9,085 nucleotides of DNA from Planctomycetota bacterium (GTDB lineage: Bacteria; Planctomycetota; Phycisphaerae; Sedimentisphaerales; Anaerohalosphaeraceae), in assembly GCA_021160785.1 (NCBI GenBank), contig JAGHBX010000341.1, positions 1-9,085 on the forward strand, written 5' to 3'. Positions 7,350 through 9,085 of this stretch are shown here, piece after piece. The stretch's first letter is position 1, and each line of letters opens with the position of its first letter. Position numbers and translations under genes: made by a program. The notes under the pieces are model-generated. The model worked only from the letters and a program-made list of their open reading frames with translations. It was not told where the DNA came from and searched no databases.

Positions 7350-8600
7350 CTACCGAATAAGAGTATCAATCAACATTTCATTTATCCTGTCAATCATAGA
7401 TTCTGGCATGTCGAGGAGAATCTCCCTTGTTCGGCCGTAACGGCCTTTGGAAATTATCCGTGTCCTTATCAACGAGTAGATATCAAGCTCTGCGATGATA
7501 TCGGCAAAGGCACGGTTGGACAATGGGCGAAGCTTGATTTTCCCACAGAAGGAAAGATATGCTTCATAAGCCTGGCCGGTGGCAAGACAACTTGTGTTTG
7601 TGGTTTTCAGGGCATGGATGATGGATGCCATGGCAGCCTTGAGGTGTGCCGGCGCGGATCGAAGAAGCGAGATATACCTGTCCATGTCAAGCTGGGCCGC
7701 CGCTTGGTCAACGGTCTCCAGGGTGATGGTTTTCGAGCCGTTCTTCTCTGCCAGATAGGCACTCTGGGCAAGCAGGCCAACGGCTTTTCGGGCATCGCCA
7801 TGTTGTTGGCTGGCAAGAGCCGCTATCTTTTCGATAACGCCGGGGGCAATGGAGTTTTCAGTAAGGGCTTTTTCAATGCGTATGCGGAGGATATGCTTGA
7901 GGTCAACGGCATCGTATGGCTTGAAGATAAGCTCATTTATTTTCAAAAACGATTTCACACGGGCATCGAGCATTTCCGGCCAGTCGAGTCTGTTGGAGAC
8001 CAGGATGAGAATGAGTTTTGCGGGTATTCGCTGGGGTAGCCGTCGGACCAGGAAACGCATAAAGTTATCCATATCGCGCCTGACATTGTCGATCTCATCA
8101 ATGAACAGGAGTAGATAGCCTTCATAATCGGCGAGTTTATTCTCAATACGCAACATCATTTCCTCAAGTGATATACCCTTCTGGTATTTCTTGCTGGCAT
8201 TGAGCAGGCAGGCCAGATCATTGAGGGCACGAAAACACGGTCGGGGATTGGAAAGGTCGAGATGGACGTGACGTATTGGAATGTTCTGCTGCGAGCACAT
8301 CTCCGCCAGCAGATTCAGGAAGTAACACAGTGTAAGGGTTTTACCGGTGCCGGTCTTGCCCCAGATGGCGATATGGCATGGATGATCACCGCGGAGTATG
8401 CCTGCAAAATGACTGGACAGTTCTTTGATTTCGGCGTCACGGACATTGGCATTGAAAACCTCCTCAAGGACAGCCATTTGTTCGGATCGAATGAGCTGTT
8501 CGTCATCCAGAAAACGGCGATTAAGGATGATAGCTGAATTGACCATGTGTTGTATCTGGGACTGGATTTTGTTTCGGACAAGATTCTGTTGCACTTGCAA
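7350..8600 (-). CDS. Archaeal-type Orc1/Cdc6 replication initiator (AAA+ ATPase with winged helix)
   Basis: The product is 416 residues, the usual size of archaeal Orc1/Cdc6. The ATPase core shows Walker A GKTGTGKT (81-88), Walker B LLFIDEID (164-171), sensor 1 VSNRLDW (S202, N203), LDARVKS with a likely arginine finger (R214), then ELIFKPYDAVDLKHIL and sensor 2 HGDARKAV (267-274, R271). Residues 310-416 form the winged helix: PAHLKAAMASIIHAL, TGQAYEAYLSFC, LSNRAFADIIAELD and the conserved wing GRYGRTREI (386-394). In archaea this protein binds origin recognition boxes and loads the MCM helicase. Here the neighbours are bacterial mobile-element genes, and the non-coding DNA just upstream has ORB-like inverted elements. 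Start is TTG 8600 or GTG 8594, after a strong GGAGGTGAT. Homology is near certain; the helicase partner in a bacterium (DnaB or an element-coded one) is unknown. Confidence 0.92.
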   Translation of the reverse strand: MQVQQNLVRNKIQSQIQHMVNSAIILNRRFLDDEQLIRSEQMAVLEEVFNANVRDAEIKELSSHFAGILRGDHPCHIAIWGKTGTGKTLTLCYFLNLLAEMCSQQNIPIRHVHLDLSNPRPCFRALNDLACLLNASKKYQKGISLEEMMLRIENKLADYEGYLLLFIDEIDNVRRDMDNFMRFLVRRLPQRIPAKLILILVSNRLDWPEMLDARVKSFLKINELIFKPYDAVDLKHILRIRIEKALTENSIAPGVIEKIAALASQQHGDARKAVGLLAQSAYLAEKNGSKTITLETVDQAAAQLDMDRYISLLRSAPAHLKAAMASIIHALKTTNTSCLATGQAYEAYLSFCGKIKLRPLSNRAFADIIAELDIYSLIRTRIISKGRYGRTREILLDMPESMIDRINEMLIDTLIR

Positions 8601-8609
8601 ATCACCTCC
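8601..8609 (-). promoter_or_regulatory. Near-perfect Shine-Dalgarno of the Orc1/Cdc6-type gene
   Basis: On the minus strand GGAGGTGAT is complementary to the 16S 3' end over nine bases. GGAGG lies 4 nt from TTG (8600) and 10 nt from GTG (8594), so either could start the protein; the difference is two residues. An ATG at 8611 opens a different frame and is not the start. Confidence 0.7.
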
Positions 8610-8632
8610 ATAAGTTGACTTTGGAAGGGAAG

Positions 8633-8645
8633 TTTATAAATGTTT
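8633..8645 (-). promoter_or_regulatory. TATA-like box upstream of the Orc1/Cdc6-type gene
   Basis: On the minus strand the sequence reads GAAACATTTATAAA, ending about 32 nt before the TTG start. TATAAA could be a bacterial -10, but no -35 is seen at 16-18 bp. The string also resembles an archaeal BRE plus TATA arrangement. AT-rich octamers are common, so this is a weak call. Confidence 0.3.
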
Positions 8646-8654
8646 CGGCTAAGA

Positions 8655-8680
8655 CCCAGAGAGTAATTTGCGAGTGGAAA
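8655..8680 (-). repeat. ORB-like element, left copy
   Basis: Read on the minus strand it begins TTTCCACTCGCAAA and ends TACTCTCTGGG. It matches the right copy at 23 of 26 positions (differences at positions 11, 15 and 25). The TTTCCA end points inward to the AT-rich interval and the G-rich end points outward. Confidence 0.7.
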
Positions 8681-8730
8681 GTCAAACAGTGATCAGCAGG
8701 GTATTTGTTCAAAACAGCCCCGGTTACAAT

Positions 8731-8799
8731 GATTTATAAGCGTTGTCTTTTATAAGTAGTAAGTAATAACAGGATAGATATGTATATAATATGATAGGC
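8731..8799. other. AT-rich interval, candidate duplex-unwinding region
   Basis: Between the two ORB-like elements the DNA is dominated by A and T. It contains two copies of TTTATAAG (8733-8740, 8749-8756), TAAGTAGTAAGTAATAAC, and the string ATAGATATGTATATAATATG ending at 8793. Such low-stability DNA beside initiator sites is where origins usually melt. Confidence 0.5.
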
Positions 8800-8802
8800 A
8801 GG

Positions 8803-8828
8803 TTTCCACTCGAAAACTACTCTCTGTG
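8803..8828 (+). repeat. ORB-like element, right copy
   Basis: It begins TTTCCACTCGAAAAC and ends TACTCTCTGTG, followed by TGGGA. It is the inverted partner of 8655-8680, with 122 bp between them. The first 13 bases differ at two positions from the archaeal ORB core as I recall it (TTTCCAGTGGAAA). Confidence 0.7.
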
Positions 8829-8841
8829 TGGGACTGCAAAA

Positions 8842-8895
8842 TGTAGAATAAATCCGTAAAGTGCGCAATAAATCAGCTCCAAGTGTAGAATAAAT
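8842..8895 (+). repeat. Three AT-rich 12-bp direct repeats (iteron-like)
   Basis: TGTAGAATAAAT occurs at 8842-8853 and 8884-8895, with a variant TGCGCAATAAAT at 8862-8873. Start-to-start distances are 20 and 22 bp, about two helical turns, so the copies face the same side of the DNA. A looser fourth copy, TGCATAAAAAAT, lies at 8916-8927. They could bind an initiator or act as a second melting block. Confidence 0.55.
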
Positions 8896-8896
8896 A

Positions 8897-8915
8897 GGCC
8901 AAAACGGCCAAAAAC
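8897..8915 (+). repeat. GGCCAAAA direct repeats
   Basis: GGCCAAAAC (8897-8905) is followed at once by GGCCAAAAAC (8906-8915). The two GGCC blocks also form a short inverted repeat with AAAAC between them. It is a possible protein site; nothing more can be said. Confidence 0.4.
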
Positions 8916-9015
8916 TGCATAAAAAATGATCGGCTGTTTCTGAGGTAAGTCATTGTAATACATCGGTTTATCGTGGTGAGAAAAATCTGACTATTAATAT
9001 AATAAAGGGGGGTAT

Positions 9016-9048
9016 CCACTTGACGCAAGTGGCATCTATATATAGTAT
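9016..9048 (+). promoter_or_regulatory. Palindromic operator covering the -35 of a rightward promoter
   Basis: CCACTTG-ACG-CAAGTGG (9016-9032) is a perfect inverted repeat with 7-bp arms. TTGACG (9020-9025) inside it is a good -35. The -10 would be TATAGT (9041-9046, 15-bp spacer) or TAGTAT (9043-9048, 17-bp spacer). A run of six G lies at 9007-9012. A protein on the palindrome would block the promoter. The left arm with its flank, TATCCACTTG, resembles the ORB-like core TTTCCACTCG. Confidence 0.5.
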
Positions 9049-9056
9049 GTTTGGGT

Positions 9057-9085
9057 ATGGAAGAACATGAAGAGCATTCAGTACC
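9057..9085 (+). CDS. Possible start of a gene cut by the window edge
   Basis: Two frames are open to the edge after the rightward promoter: ATG 9057 (MEEHEEHSV...) and ATG 9067 (MKSIQY..., with GGAAG at 9059-9063). Neither has a strong ribosome-binding site and too few residues are visible to name a product. The promoter predicts that one of them is a real gene of the element. Confidence 0.25.

Larger units (their letters stand above)
8613..9040. other. Candidate replication origin of the element
   Basis: This non-coding stretch lies directly upstream of the Orc1/Cdc6-type gene, where archaeal origins are commonly found. It contains an inverted pair of long ORB-like elements (8655-8680 and 8803-8828), a very AT-rich interval between them (about 8731-8799), AT-rich direct repeats (8842-8895), two GGCCAAAA repeats (8897-8915) and a palindrome (9016-9032). 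A further inverted repeat, TTGACTTT (8615-8622) and AAAGTCAA (8678-8685), frames the left element. The stretch 8601-9056 holds no convincing gene. The repeats are seen directly; origin activity is inferred from their layout and the neighbouring initiator. Confidence 0.65.
4595..9085. mobile_element. Left part of a tRNA-Phe-integrated element with an archaeal-type replication module
   Basis: The element starts at the tRNA 3' end and carries, in order, a tyrosine integrase, an excisionase-like HTH gene, a replication-relaxation-family gene, an Orc1/Cdc6-type initiator and a repeat-rich non-coding region. This gene set is typical of integrated plasmids or integrative elements. Base use appears more AT-rich than the flanking chromosome, most clearly at 5740-6480 and 8600-9050. 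I found no second copy of the tRNA 3' segment in the window, so the right end lies beyond 9085. No conjugation or cargo genes are visible here, so conjugative ability cannot be judged. Confidence 0.8.

Noticed and set aside
7239..8039. 266-codon plus-strand frame overlapping the replication-relaxation and Orc1/Cdc6-type genes
   Set aside because: It overlaps two genes with strong family motifs and shows none of its own.
8601..9056. CRISPR array
   Set aside because: The repeats are short (8-12 bp) or an inverted pair, not regularly spaced 25-37-bp direct repeats with unique spacers, and no cas gene is present.
4595..9085. Right attachment site (second copy of the tRNA-Phe 3' end)
   Set aside because: No repeat of GGTTCAAGTCCGCC or the acceptor end was found by eye in this interval, so the right end is taken to lie outside.

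Overview
The window joins two kinds of DNA at a tRNA gene. Positions 1-4594 look like the chromosome of a bacterium with a complex cell envelope. They hold the end of a WecA/MraY-type sugar-phosphate transferase, an O-antigen-ligase-type membrane protein with a TPR-like tail, an exported protein with two DUF1080 domains, and a tRNA-Phe without an encoded CCA. The DUF1080 content and gene style suggest Planctomycetota (Phycisphaerae-like), or possibly another PVC-group bacterium. That placement is inferred from gene content and not proven. Shine-Dalgarno sites, a rho-independent terminator and the bacterial form of the tRNA all argue against an archaeal host.

Positions 4595-9085 look like the left part of an integrated mobile element that runs off the right edge. 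A tyrosine integrase on the minus strand ends one base past the last tRNA base. Directly upstream of it is a small excisionase-like helix-turn-helix gene. A 242-bp divergent region then leads to a plus-strand replication-relaxation-family protein (winged helix plus a PD-ExD nuclease-like core). Converging on that gene is a minus-strand gene for an AAA+ ATPase with the full layout of archaeal Orc1/Cdc6 replication initiators: Walker A, Walker B, sensor 1, sensor 2 and a C-terminal winged helix containing GRYGRT.

The 456 bp between the Orc1/Cdc6 start and the next possible gene are non-coding and rich in repeats. Two 26-bp elements (23/26 identical) lie in inverted orientation 122 bp apart around a very AT-rich stretch. 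Their core, TTTCCACTCGnAAA, resembles the archaeal origin recognition box (ORB). To the right are three 12-bp AT-rich direct repeats at 20-22 bp spacing, two GGCCAAAA repeats, and a perfect 7-bp-arm palindrome that covers the -35 of a likely promoter. That promoter points to a gene starting at the window edge.

The main result is a candidate archaeal-style replicon (Orc1/Cdc6 initiator, ORB-like inverted pair and AT-rich unwinding region) inside a tRNA-integrated element of a bacterium. The integrase and excisionase-like gene would move it in and out of tRNA-Phe. The Orc1/Cdc6 protein and its adjacent origin would replicate the excised circle, and the replication-relaxation protein may process or control that replication. 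Function is inferred from sequence only.
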